Positions 38,504 to 46,260 of a stretch of DNA of 49,388 nucleotides are shown piece after piece. The stretch's first letter is position 1; the number at the start of each line of letters is the position of its first letter. The notes below the pieces were generated by a model. It saw only the letters and a list, made by a program, of their open reading frames with translations, ran no database searches and was not told the origin of the DNA. This DNA comes from an uncultured Clostridia bacterium. GTDB taxonomy: Bacteria > Bacillota > Clostridia > Oscillospirales > Ruminococcaceae. A program made the translations under genes and the position numbers. The DNA is taken from contig CANAQK010000008.1 in assembly GCA_947363605.1 (NCBI GenBank), forward strand, positions 1 to 49,388, written 5' to 3'.

Positions 38504-39280
38504 TTGGGTTTGGAAAGACCAGTTTACGAAAAAAAGGGATACAATTCATTTGTTTATTATGTTGCGTTTGGGCTTTGCACGGATAATGTGGATGTTTATC
38601 CCGAGCAGCATCATGTCACCGGGATCCCGGAAGGGGTCAAGCTGCTGGGCATCACCAAGGACATGATCCATGCGGACTTTAAAGGCTATGTGAGCGGCGC
38701 GTTTGGCGAGGCACTCGAGAATAAAGACCCCGAGCTGGCTAAAAAAGTACGCGAGAATGGCAAAGCGATGCAGATTATGGGCGAGGTAGAGGATGACAGC
38801 AGCCTGTCTTATCTGGTCAGCAGCGTTGGGATTGTAGAGGCTCTCTGCGACATGGGGGCGATTGCTGTTCTGGATATGCACCTCTGCCGCTGGTATACCC
38901 CGGAGGAGTGGCATAAGGATGTTTTTGAAAAGGTCACGAATCCGTTTACCCATATTTCCCCGATGATGGGCAAACAGGAGGATGGGATTTGGCTGCATAC
39001 CCGCGGAATGCGGAAATTCGGCCGGCCGGATATCAGCATCAGCGGTGTGCCGGAGGACGATCTTCAGGCGGCGCAGGAGATGGCACAGGAGATGGTGCCG
39101 ATCCAGGCGATCGGTGGGGCTTGGCTGGACAAGGTGATTACTTACCAGACTTGTAAAGGGGACGCGAAATTGAATCCGCATGATTATTATACAGAGGGTA
39201 TGGATAACCCAATGTATAACAACAATTTCTTTGACATCCCTTGGAGCGCGGTTCAATTTGAGAAACCGGCAAAGAAATAA
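38504..39280 (+). CDS. Unrecognised 258-aa soluble protein
   Basis: This protein is not assigned to a family with confidence. It has no signal peptide or membrane helix. Features visible are a conserved-looking N-terminal block (VYYVAFGLCTDNVDVYPEQ), a mid segment DDSSLSYLVSSVGIVEALCD, AVLDMHLCRWYTPEEWHKDV, and WLHTRGMRKFGRPDISISGV. The last has the form seen in some DUF4026/DUF4261-like proteins of Firmicutes, which is a weak resemblance only. It ends with an Asp/Asn/Tyr-rich tail. The start is TTG 38504, after AAAGGAG at good distance; no ATG lies nearby in frame. It is monocistronic, with a hairpin terminator at 39302-39326. Confidence 0.8.
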   Translation: MGLERPVYEKKGYNSFVYYVAFGLCTDNVDVYPEQHHVTGIPEGVKLLGITKDMIHADFKGYVSGAFGEALENKDPELAKKVRENGKAMQIMGEVEDDSSLSYLVSSVGIVEALCDMGAIAVLDMHLCRWYTPEEWHKDVFEKVTNPFTHISPMMGKQEDGIWLHTRGMRKFGRPDISISGVPEDDLQAAQEMAQEMVPIQAIGGAWLDKVITYQTCKGDAKLNPHDYYTEGMDNPMYNNNFFDIPWSAVQFEKPAKK

Positions 39281-39301
39281 AACGGTAAATGTTACGGCTG
39301 A

Positions 39302-39326
39302 AAAAAACTGGGAATCCTGGTTTTTT
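39302..39326 (+). terminator. Terminator after the 258-aa protein gene
   Basis: AAAAAACTGG pairs with CTGGTTTTTT (two G-T wobbles) around GAATC; the 3' arm ends in six T. Confidence 0.7.
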
Positions 39327-39353
39327 AGATAGATGAAAAGAAAAAGAGGTGAG

Positions 39354-39482
39354 ATGAATGAAACTTGCTATTGGCAGTGCTTCATGCAAAGCGTAATCCG
39401 GGCCGGATTGCATGAAGCTGAAAAAATAAATCGGGCTCGGACAGGCTTTGCATTTTTACGAATAAAAAGTAAAAAGAGGTAA
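39354..39482 (+). CDS. Putative 42-aa leader peptide of the MFS exporter
   Basis: ATG 39354, preceded by AAAGAGGTGAG, opens a 42-codon frame (MNETCYWQCFMQSVIRAG...) ending at TAA 39480-39482, eight bases before the exporter start. The frame covers a set of alternative hairpins (39379-39418 and 39384-39453), and the exporter ribosome site overlaps its last codons. This is the layout of leader peptides that control MefA, Erm or Msr-type resistance genes through ribosome stalling. The peptide itself has no recognisable family. It could also be an unused small ORF, but the strong ribosome site and the RNA structure make regulation plausible. Confidence 0.6.
   Translation: MNETCYWQCFMQSVIRAGLHEAEKINRARTGFAFLRIKSKKR
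39379..39475 (+). promoter_or_regulatory. Mutually exclusive hairpins upstream of the MFS exporter (attenuator candidate)
   Basis: Stem 1: GCTTCATGC (39379-39387) with GCATGAAGC (39410-39418), enclosing AATCC/GGATT. Stem 2: ATGCAAAGC (39384-39392) with GCTTTGCAT (39445-39453). They share 39384-39387 and cannot coexist. A third, AT-rich stem TTTTTAC (39453-39459) with GTAAAAA (39469-39475) would come close to the exporter's AGAGG site. Confidence 0.65.
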
Positions 39483-39490
39483 AGTCTGTA

Positions 39491-40795
39491 ATGAAAAGTA
39501 AAACATTGAATTTTAAAGGATTAAAGAATTTCTTTATCCTGTGGGGTACCCAGGCCTTTTCGGCCTTGGGCAGCTCGATGACCAGCTTTGCACTGGTGAT
39601 CTGGTCCTATCAACAGCAGGGATCCGCTCTGACTACGGCAGGGCTGAGTATTTTTTCCTATGCGCCGTATGTGCTGCTGAGCATTTTTGCCGGCAGCTTG
39701 GCGGATCGGTGGGATAAACGGAAAATCCTGGTGCTGTGCGACCTGTTCGCCGCGTTGAGCACCGTGGCGCTGCTGATCCTGCTGAAAACAGGACAGCTTC
39801 AAATTTGGCATCTCTATGGGATCAATATCCTGAACGGCTTGATGAATACCCTCCAGCAGCCTGCTACGGAATTGGCCGTGACTCTGCTGACTCCGAAAGA
39901 ACAGGTTCAGCGCGTCGGTGGACTGCGATCCCTCTCCAGCTCGTTGGTGACGTTATTGTCCCCCGCTTTGGCGACAGCGATGCTCACCCTGCTGGGGCTG
40001 GAGGCGGTAATCGCCTTTGATCTGCTGACCTGTGCGGCAGCAGTGGGAAGCGTGATTTTCCTGATCCGTTTTCCCGAAAGCAAGCCGCCTGAGGAAAAAA
40101 AGAACCTGCTGCGTTCGGCCTGGGAAGGGATGCAATGGCTGCTGAAAAACCGCGGAATTTTGGATATGATCCTATTCCTGGCGGTTATCAATCTGATTGT
40201 CAGCATTTTTAATGCGGCTTTAGCGCCGATGATCCTTTCACGCCCGGGCGGAGGGGAAACCGTATTGGGAATTTTGCAGGTGTTTACCGGGGCGGCCAAT
40301 CTGGTAGGGAGCCTGCTGGTTACGCTTTTACCCGCACCCAAAAGCCGGGTTCGGGTGATTTTCAACAGCCTGCTGTTTTCCATGTCTACGCAGAACCTGC
40401 TGCTGGCTTTGGGACACCAGGCCGGGATCTGGTATTTCAGCAGTATCCTGGGATGGCTGTGTATCCCTATTGTGAATGCGAACCTGGGCGCCTTACTGCG
40501 CCTGTACATCCCGGTGGAGATGCAGGGCCGGGTTTTTGCCGCGCGGAATACCCTGCAATTTTTCACGATCCCGGTGGGGTATTTGCTGGGCGGCTGGCTG
40601 GTTGACCAGGTTTGCGAGCCGTTCATGGCCAATCTGCCGGACGGGGCGTTCCTAACCCAGCTATTGGGTTCCGGAAAGGGCAGCGGGGCAGCGCTGGTAT
40701 TTTTGATTATTGCGGCAGCGGGAGTGCTGGTCTGCTTGGGCTTCCGGAGAAACAAAAATATCTGGCGGCTGGAAAAGACAGAACCAAGCGAATAA
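39491..40795 (+). CDS. MFS exporter of the MefA/MFS_3 type
   Basis: This 434-aa integral membrane protein has 12 predicted helices. It opens FFILWGTQAFSALGSSMTSF, the form seen in macrolide exporters of the MefA group and other MFS_3 members. GSLADRWDKRKILVLCD (about 60-76) is the MFS loop between helices 2 and 3, and NGLMNTLQQPATELAVTLLT and RVFAARNTLQFFTIPVGYLL are the matching half motifs. It would pump a drug or similar compound out using proton motive force. ATG 39491 follows AGAGGTAAAG. The upstream leader peptide and alternative hairpins suggest antibiotic-dependent induction. Drug specificity cannot be told. It shares a bidirectional terminator with alr. Confidence 0.88.
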   Translation: MKSKTLNFKGLKNFFILWGTQAFSALGSSMTSFALVIWSYQQQGSALTTAGLSIFSYAPYVLLSIFAGSLADRWDKRKILVLCDLFAALSTVALLILLKTGQLQIWHLYGINILNGLMNTLQQPATELAVTLLTPKEQVQRVGGLRSLSSSLVTLLSPALATAMLTLLGLEAVIAFDLLTCAAAVGSVIFLIRFPESKPPEEKKNLLRSAWEGMQWLLKNRGILDMILFLAVINLIVSIFNAALAPMILSRPGGGETVLGILQVFTGAANLVGSLLVTLLPAPKSRVRVIFNSLLFSMSTQNLLLALGHQAGIWYFSSILGWLCIPIVNANLGALLRLYIPVEMQGRVFAARNTLQFFTIPVGYLLGGWLVDQVCEPFMANLPDGAFLTQLLGSGKGSGAALVFLIIAAAGVLVCLGFRRNKNIWRLEKTEPSE

Positions 40796-40801
40796 ACGGA
40801 A

Positions 40802-40833
40802 AAAAGGCTGGGGGCTTTTGCCCTCAGCCTTTT
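40802..40833. terminator. Bidirectional terminator between the MFS exporter and alr
   Basis: AAAAGGCTGGGGGC pairs with GCCCTCAGCCTTTT around TTTT (one G-T), with T-rich tails on both strands. Confidence 0.88.
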
Positions 40834-40853
40834 ATGTATGTGCGGAAACCCGG

Positions 40854-42032
40854 TCAGCCGTTCTGCTGGATGTAATCCACAATGCCGACCATTTTGTCCT
40901 GGTCAAAATAAACCCGGGGAACCCGCCGTCCAATCAGGCACATCAGCTCGTAACTGATCGTGCCGATCCGGCGGGCCAGGTCAGCGAAGGTAATCTCCGC
41001 GCTGCCATCCCGGCCGACTACCGTGACGAGGTCGCCGGAATGGACATCCTCAATACCGGTGACGTCCAGCATCAGTTGATCCATGCAAATATTGCCGCAG
41101 ACAGGGGCGGGCTTGCCATGGATCAGCATTTCTGCACGGTTTGATAACAGCCGGGGATAACCGTCCGCATACCCGATCGGGACGGTCGCCAGCTTCATCG
41201 GATGGGAAGAATAGAACGTCCGGCCATAGGAAACCGCCGTATCTGCCGGGATTTCCTTGACCATAGAAACCACCGTTTTAAGCTCCATAACCGGCTCCAA
41301 TGGAAAAGGGAGCGGTTCTGTGCTGGGAGCAACCCCGTATTGGATAATCCCAGCCCGTACATAGTCATAGGCCCGCTCGGAGAGAAAAGCAATCCCAGCG
41401 CTGTTCTGGATATGCCGGCAAAAAGAAACCCCTTCCTGTTCCAATGCTGCGGCGACTTGGCGGTAACGTTCTTCCTGCATGGCCGTATAGGCGGCGGAAT
41501 CCGGATCTAATGCATCCGCACTGGAAAAATGGCTGAACAGGCCCAGACAGCGCAGACGGGGAAGCTTCAGGATTTCCCGCAGTTCCGGCAGGGAGGATAG
41601 GCGGCCGTCCTCCTGGATCCCGATGCGGGTCATCCCGGTATCCAGCTTCAGATGGCAGTCCAAAAAGGTGCCGGGAGGGCAGGAACGGTTCAGCTCCCGG
41701 GCGTAATCCAGGGAAAATACGGTTTGAGTAATCCGGTTTTCCAGCAGGATTGCACTGCATTCCGTGGGAGTGAATCCCAAAACCAGAATATCGCTGGTAA
41801 TTCCGCCTTTACGCAGGGAGAGTGCTTCCTCCAGGTTGGAAACAGCAAAAAAGCGGACGCCCTGCTGTTCCAGCCGGCGTGCGATCATTCGGTCGCCGTG
41901 GCCGTATCCATCCGCTTTAACGACCGACATCAGGCGGGTCTGCGGGGGAAGAGTCCTGCGAAGCTGGGCGAGGTTGCGGTCCAGGCGGTCCAGATGGATT
42001 TCCGCCCAGGTTCGTTTTAAAAAATCCGGCAT
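40854..42032 (-). CDS. alr: Alanine racemase
   Basis: Alr makes D-alanine for peptidoglycan from L-alanine with pyridoxal phosphate. The 392-aa protein starts MPDFLKRTWAEIHLDRLDRN. It carries the PLP lysine in MSVVKADGYGHGD (about 35-47) and the catalytic tyrosine region VSYGRTFYSS (about 257-266). The block VPIGYADGYPR and the C-terminal domain block CGNICMDQLMLDVT follow. Length fits the family. Start ATG 42032 (minus) follows AAGAAAGGAACTGCT; an in-frame ATG at 42059 is rejected. The ribosome site overlaps the end of the upstream small membrane protein gene, so the two are co-translated. In spore formers a second, germination-linked racemase is common, so this may be either copy. Confidence 0.97.
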   Translation of the reverse strand: MPDFLKRTWAEIHLDRLDRNLAQLRRTLPPQTRLMSVVKADGYGHGDRMIARRLEQQGVRFFAVSNLEEALSLRKGGITSDILVLGFTPTECSAILLENRITQTVFSLDYARELNRSCPPGTFLDCHLKLDTGMTRIGIQEDGRLSSLPELREILKLPRLRCLGLFSHFSSADALDPDSAAYTAMQEERYRQVAAALEQEGVSFCRHIQNSAGIAFLSERAYDYVRAGIIQYGVAPSTEPLPFPLEPVMELKTVVSMVKEIPADTAVSYGRTFYSSHPMKLATVPIGYADGYPRLLSNRAEMLIHGKPAPVCGNICMDQLMLDVTGIEDVHSGDLVTVVGRDGSAEITFADLARRIGTISYELMCLIGRRVPRVYFDQDKMVGIVDYIQQNG

Positions 42033-42045
42033 AGCAGTTCCTTTC

Positions 42046-42237
42046 TTAGTCCGGGTCATCCGGTTTGTGCCCCATCAGGGTGAGGCCGGCGGCATTCACC
42101 AAAACAGAGATCAGGATCAGCCAAAGGGAGGAAGACCAGTCGGTGAATAAAAAAAGGCCTAGGCCCAAAAGGAGAAGCAGGATACCGGCCAGGAAAAGCA
42201 GCTTGCCGGCTCGTTGGACAGGGGAGGCAGACTTCAT
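42046..42237 (-). CDS. Small two-helix membrane protein upstream of alr
   Basis: This 63-aa protein has two hydrophobic helices (about 13-31 GKLLFLAGILLLLLGLG and 36-55 LWLILISVLVNAAGLTL) joined by a short loop with DWSS. A charged tail MGHKPDDPD ends it. It is not assigned. ATG 42237 (minus) follows AAAGGAAGCG, and there is a promoter at 42273-42301. It is 13 bp upstream of alr on the same strand with overlapping signals, so the two form an operon. Small proteins of this layout are often found near cell-wall genes, but no function is inferred. Confidence 0.75.
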   Translation of the reverse strand: MKSASPVQRAGKLLFLAGILLLLLGLGLFLFTDWSSSLWLILISVLVNAAGLTLMGHKPDDPD

Positions 42238-42272
42238 GGGAAACGCTTCCTTTCTGCGTAGAGAATGATTTT

Positions 42273-42301
42273 ATGATACAACATCCAGCGGTGAATTACA
42301 A
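42273..42301 (-). promoter_or_regulatory. Promoter of the small membrane protein-alr operon
   Basis: On the minus strand TTGTAA (42301-42296) and TATCAT (42278-42273) are 17 bp apart, about 36 bp upstream of ATG 42237. Confidence 0.6.
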
Positions 42302-42581
42302 GGAAAATTTTCCCGCCCGTATACAGGGGAATTTGCGGAGAATTCGACAAATCGACGGGAAATTTGTCTACAAATCGTAATATTTTGAAAAATGGGATTT
42401 TTTGGATTCCACTGAGAATTCTCCACACTTTCCACCGTGTTTTCCACAATCAAAGCCGGATATTAACGGCATTACCCGGATTTTTGGAAAAGTTCTCCCC
42501 AGTTTCCACACAGTTTTCCACCGGATTGTGGAAATACAACCTGTAATAGTGGGGAAGAAGGATCAGAAAAAGGTGCAATTG
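42302..42581. other. Gene-free region with a cluster of DnaA-box-like sites
   Basis: Between 42419 and 42535 six near-matches to the DnaA box TTATCCACA occur: TTCTCCACA (42419), CTTTCCACC (42428), TTTTCCACA (42440), GTTTCCACA (42502), TTTTCCACC (42514) and, reversed, TGTGGAAAT (42527). The best two differ at one position. The remaining DNA is AT-rich with no ORF. No dnaA, dnaN or recF gene is near. Confidence 0.5.
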
Positions 42582-43061
42582 TCAAGCTTTTTCGGCAAAT
42601 TCCTGCTCTTTTTTTCGAAGCCTTTCAAAAAAGCCGGAAAGTATTTGGCTGCATTCCAGTTCTCGGATTCCGCCCAGGATTTCAAGGCGATGGTTAAAGC
42701 CCATCTGGTTGAAATCCGCCAGCGAGCCGCAGCATCCGGCTTTGAGGTCGTAAGCGCCAAAGACAACCTGGCAGACTCGGGCGTTGATCAGGGCGCCCAT
42801 ACACATGGGGCAGGGCTCCAGCGTGACGTAAAGAGTGCATCCCTCCAGCCGCCAGCTTTGCAGGGCATCACAGGCCTGACGGATCGCGTTGAGCTCGGCA
42901 TGGCCTAAAGCTGTCCGTTCGGTTTCCCGGGTATTATGCCCCCGTCCAAGGATCACGCCGTCCCGTACAATCAGGCATCCAACTGGGATTTCCCCCAGTT
43001 CCAAAGCCAGCCGGGCCTCCTTCAGTGCCAGTTCCATATAATCCGAGTGCTGAAGTTTCAT
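42582..43061 (-). CDS. tadA: tRNA-specific adenosine deaminase
   Basis: TadA converts adenosine 34 of tRNA-Arg (ACG) to inosine for wobble decoding. The 159-aa protein has the zinc deaminase motifs GHAELNAIRQA (HAE, about residues 53-63, catalytic Glu) and LEPCPMCMGALI (PCxxC, about 81-92). It also has the family blocks IPVGCLIVRDG and RVCQVVFGAYDLKAGCCGS. ATG 43061 (minus) lies 3 bp after the stop of the CPBP-like gene, so it is co-transcribed with it. The length is slightly above the 150-aa average due to a charged tail. It could act on other tRNAs or free adenosine only in theory; the call is standard. Confidence 0.96.
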   Translation of the reverse strand: MKLQHSDYMELALKEARLALELGEIPVGCLIVRDGVILGRGHNTRETERTALGHAELNAIRQACDALQSWRLEGCTLYVTLEPCPMCMGALINARVCQVVFGAYDLKAGCCGSLADFNQMGFNHRLEILGGIRELECSQILSGFFERLRKKEQEFAEKA

Positions 43062-43064
43062 GGT

Positions 43065-44102
43065 TCACCATCCTATAATTTGAATCATTTGAATAACCCG
43101 CAGCACCATCAGCAGGATCAGGAATAAAAAGAAGAAGCTGGAGCAGAAATAGCCCAATTTGACTTTGGTCGGGATCCCATCCGGTGCAGGTGACATCCGG
43201 AATGCCTGGGGATCTCGGTAAAGGAAAAGAAGATAGGCGATGAGGGCGGCTCCGACAACCACCAGCCCGGTCAGCAGGGTGATGACCCATACAAGGGAGG
43301 GGTCTAAATAATGGTTGGCGACGCGGAAAGCATACAGCAAAACCAGCGACAGGAGCCGTCCGATCAAAGAGGGCCAAAGGCTCCCCCCTGCCCGGATAGT
43401 AAAATAGCCCGCGCTCAGCCCCAGCAGGAAGGCGGAGATCGCTTCCACCGGGCCGCTGGAAAAGAAGGCACAGATGAGCGAAACAGCCAAGACGGCGAAG
43501 CTGTCCCCGAACCGCCGCAGCCGTGCCAGCAGGATGCCGCGGAACAAAATCTCGCTGAGAAGGATATAGAAAAAGGAGTTTCCAAAGCTGAGGAGCGGCA
43601 ATTCCGGGTATCCGGGATTGGTGTAGAGGATGATCCCGAAGAAGGAGGTCAGCTCATGGAAAATTCCGCTCAGCAGCGCCCCCAGAAGGCTGGAAGCCAC
43701 GATCACCGGGACAGCCAGCGATGTTACGCCGGCGTAAGGCTTTGAAAAAACCCGTTTGCCATGCAGGGCGCGTCTGCTGGCAAGCCAGCAGGCCAGGGTA
43801 GTAATGAACAAGGCGGACAGTGCGCTCAGTGAGCCAATCAGCTCTTTGATAAAAATGGTGGTGTAAATCATCCCGGTGTAGGGATTGATCTGGACGGGCA
43901 GTCCCAGATAGGATACCAGGTAGGTGAGAGGCAAGCTCAGCAGGTTTTTGCTGAGCAGGTAAAGGGTCAGAAACAGGCAGATCAGGTTGGCGTTTCGCCG
44001 GATTGCGGATAAAGTGACCCGGGTGCTGCAGACGGAAAGAAAGCCTAGTCCGGCAACATAGGTTACGCTGTCTTGGGGAAGGGGGGGCTCCTGGCGGTGC
44101 AT
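43065..44102 (-). CDS. CPBP-family membrane protein with degenerate active site
   Basis: This 345-aa integral membrane protein has about eight helices and the CPBP (CAAX protease/bacteriocin-processing) domain in its middle third. Active members use EExxxR, FxxxH and HxxxN/D motifs. Here the first reads SEILFRG (one Glu missing), the second CAFFSSGP (no His), and the third SLIGRLL (no His/Asn), after the normal FLLGLSAGYFTIRAGGSLWP. So it is probably not an active protease. ATG 44102 (minus) is 6 bp after AAAGGAGG and preferred over ATG 44108, which would leave no spacing. It is joined to tadA in one operon. A role in bacteriocin self-immunity or as scaffold is possible but unsupported. Confidence 0.78.
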   Translation of the reverse strand: MHRQEPPLPQDSVTYVAGLGFLSVCSTRVTLSAIRRNANLICLFLTLYLLSKNLLSLPLTYLVSYLGLPVQINPYTGMIYTTIFIKELIGSLSALSALFITTLACWLASRRALHGKRVFSKPYAGVTSLAVPVIVASSLLGALLSGIFHELTSFFGIILYTNPGYPELPLLSFGNSFFYILLSEILFRGILLARLRRFGDSFAVLAVSLICAFFSSGPVEAISAFLLGLSAGYFTIRAGGSLWPSLIGRLLSLVLLYAFRVANHYLDPSLVWVITLLTGLVVVGAALIAYLLFLYRDPQAFRMSPAPDGIPTKVKLGYFCSSFFFLFLILLMVLRVIQMIQIIGW

Positions 44103-44108
44103 CAGCAT

Positions 44109-44470
44109 CCTCCTTTCAGCAGGAACACAGGAACACAGGGACGGTTGGGAGACAGGATCAACATCTTTACAAAACGGATATGCAGGGCACCTGAGTGCTG
44201 CTTTTGCGGTGGTATTTGCCGCAGGTTTGTGCTGACTCCTTTGGACTGTTTGAACAGGCTTCCGCTTTGGCAGGAAGGCAGTATTTTCAACAGTTTAGTA
44301 TAACACATTTTTCTTTCAAATTTACCCTGGAAATGTAAATAAACCATGTCTTTCGTTCTCTTTGGATAGTGCAGCCAAAACGTCTTTATTTCGGGGACAA
44401 AAAGGATAAAATTCTTTACAGGAAAAACGAATTCGACCGAAAACAAAAGAATTAGATATTTTGTGCAAAA
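44109..44470. other. Gene-free region upstream of SBP3
   Basis: No ORF with a convincing start. An imperfect hairpin at about 44243-44298 (GGACTGTTTGAACAGG... to ...TTCAACAGTTTAG) shares its first 16 bases with a site after R3 copy 3. A possible minus-strand -10 box TATACT at 44302-44297 could serve the CPBP-tadA operon, but its -35 is poor. Confidence 0.5.
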
Positions 44471-44474
44471 GGTC

Positions 44475-44503
44475 TTGTAATTTGTTTAACCTTGGAGTAT
44501 AAT
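44475..44503 (+). promoter_or_regulatory. Promoter of SBP3
   Basis: TTGTAA (44475-44480) and TATAAT (44498-44503), 17 bp apart, about 110 bp upstream of ATG 44613. Confidence 0.7.
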
Positions 44504-44612
44504 ATGCCTATAAACAGAAAGAAAACTTTCCTAACAAAAGGAATCTGTTTATGCGGATCCATTTACACGCGTGAATGGAAAAACCATTTTATCAAGAGGG
44601 AGATTTGAGAAA

Positions 44613-46136
44613 ATGAAAAGGAAAATGAAGGTGTTATCACTTCTCGCAGCGGTCGCGATGACCACAGCGGCATTTGCCGGCTGTGGAGCCAACCCATCCG
44701 GTTCGCCCAGTTCCGGCGGCGGGACGCCGTCATCCAGCGGCAATTCCGGCCAAAAGGAAACCGTGGAGCTGACCTGGTGGCATTGGGGTGAATCCCCCAA
44801 AAATCCAGACGCTGTTATCCAAGCGCTGAACAAGAAATCCGCCGAGGATATCGGGGTTACCATCCGGTTCCTTTGGGCTACCGGGGAAGATACCAAACTG
44901 AAAACAGCGCTTTCTACCGGTGCGGAGGATGATATTGCGTTTACCTGTTCCTGGTTTGCTTATTATCCGACTACCGCGCAGAGCGGCCAGCTTTTGGATA
45001 TTACCGACAAGCTGCCTGAGCAGACTCCGGACCTGTGGAATTATATACCAGATTATGTTTGGCAGGGCTCAAGGGTCAACGGCCGTATTTATGCAGTCCC
45101 GACCTATAAAGACGTTGCGGCCGCTTCTTATTGGTACTGCAATAAAGAGTATGTTTTTGACCAGGCTGGTGCGGAAGCCGAATTTATGGCTCCGGGCGAG
45201 CGGAATGCAGTAAAAACCCCGCTGATGAAAAAGCTGTATGAATACGCGCAGCAGGGCAACCCCTACCCGCATGATCTGACCGCCCCATATGTCTATAATA
45301 ACCAAGGGCCGCGTACCGTATCCAACGGGTTTGAGGATGTCTTTGCGGACGCAGGCCTGGTGGTAGAGCTGGGCGACGATACCCATGAAGTAAAATTTAT
45401 GTACTCCACCGATAACTATATCGCCGACCTGCAAACCTTGGTTGAATGGTATAAAGCCGGTTATGTCAACCAGGACTGCGCGCAGCTGGAAAAAGAGCCG
45501 GAATTCTGCGTGGTCAACCAGGCGGCTGGCTGGAAAGGCGCCGAGGTCGCCGTATGGGGCCTGAACAAGGATTATACGGTCGCGATCTGCCAGCGGACAA
45601 AGCCTGTCGCTTCGACCAGCTCGGCAATCGGCTCAATGCAGGGGATTTTTGCGAACTCCAAGCATCCGGATGAAGCGCTGAAATTCATCGAATACATGAA
45701 CCTGAACGAATCCTACCGGAATATGCTGGGTTATGGCATCGAGGGAACCAACTGGAAGGATAACGGTGACGGTACTGTCACACGGCTGGGTTCGGACTGG
45801 GAGCCGGGTTTATTTTCACAGGCTACTTTCTTCACCCTGAAACCGGTGGCTCCGGCTCCGGCAACCATGTATACGGATATGAAAGCAGAAATGGATCAGG
45901 CCATTCAAACCGATCTGCTCGGCTTTGTATTCGATATGAGCAATGTAACCAATGAGGTAGCGGCTTGTTCGGCAGTGATCAACAAACATAAAACCACATT
46001 GGTCTGCGGCACAATGTCCGACGCAAGCAGCTATGTAGCAGATGTCCTCAATGAGCTGAAAACCTGCGGCTGGGATAAAATCCGGGATGAGGCGCAGAAA
46101 CAGGTGGATGAATTCCTGAAGAATAAGGCGTCTTAA
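44613..46136 (+). CDS. Orphan sugar-binding lipoprotein (SBP3)
   Basis: This 507-aa extracellular solute-binding lipoprotein is a paralogue of SBP1 and SBP2. Its signal peptide MKRKMKVLSLLAAVAMTTAA leads to lipobox FAGC (Cys about 24), then a Gly/Ser linker. Shared blocks are LTWWHWGE, VNGRIYAVPTYKDVAAA, GSMQGIFANSKHPDEALKFI, GTNWKDNGDG and FFTLKPVAPAP. No permease or ATPase gene is next to it, so it either feeds the importer at 33-35 kb or another one elsewhere. The start is ATG 44613 after GAGGGAGATTTGAG; a GTG at 44571 is open in frame but unlikely. It has its own promoter and terminator, so it is separately regulated. Ligand unknown. Confidence 0.92.
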   Translation: MKRKMKVLSLLAAVAMTTAAFAGCGANPSGSPSSGGGTPSSSGNSGQKETVELTWWHWGESPKNPDAVIQALNKKSAEDIGVTIRFLWATGEDTKLKTALSTGAEDDIAFTCSWFAYYPTTAQSGQLLDITDKLPEQTPDLWNYIPDYVWQGSRVNGRIYAVPTYKDVAAASYWYCNKEYVFDQAGAEAEFMAPGERNAVKTPLMKKLYEYAQQGNPYPHDLTAPYVYNNQGPRTVSNGFEDVFADAGLVVELGDDTHEVKFMYSTDNYIADLQTLVEWYKAGYVNQDCAQLEKEPEFCVVNQAAGWKGAEVAVWGLNKDYTVAICQRTKPVASTSSAIGSMQGIFANSKHPDEALKFIEYMNLNESYRNMLGYGIEGTNWKDNGDGTVTRLGSDWEPGLFSQATFFTLKPVAPAPATMYTDMKAEMDQAIQTDLLGFVFDMSNVTNEVAACSAVINKHKTTLVCGTMSDASSYVADVLNELKTCGWDKIRDEAQKQVDEFLKNKAS

Positions 46137-46142
46137 TAGCAA

Positions 46143-46186
46143 TAATACGATTTCTTGAAAAAAGGGGGGCTTCGGCCCTCCTTTTT
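46143..46186 (+). terminator. Terminator of SBP3, starting with an R3-like fragment
   Basis: AAAAAAGGGGGGC/GCCCTCCTTTTT with tetraloop TTCG, ending in T-rich sequence. The bases before it, TAATACGATTTCTTGA (46144-46159), equal the start of R3 copy 1. Confidence 0.85.
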
Positions 46187-46209
46187 CTATGAATTTTATT
46201 CTGAAAAAT

Positions 46210-46239
46210 AAAAAAGAGAACGGTAAGAATACCGTTCTC
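46210..46239 (-). terminator. Terminator of rpsT
   Basis: On the minus strand GAGAACGGTA, loop TTCT, TACCGTTCTC, then TTTTTTA. Perfect 10-bp stem. Confidence 0.92.
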
Positions 46240-46260
46240 CATTTTCTTATAAAGACAAGA

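Noticed and set aside
42419-42535. Chromosomal replication origin oriC.
   Set aside because: No dnaA, dnaN, recF, rpmH or gyrase genes of the usual origin context are present. The DnaA-box-like cluster alone does not support the call.
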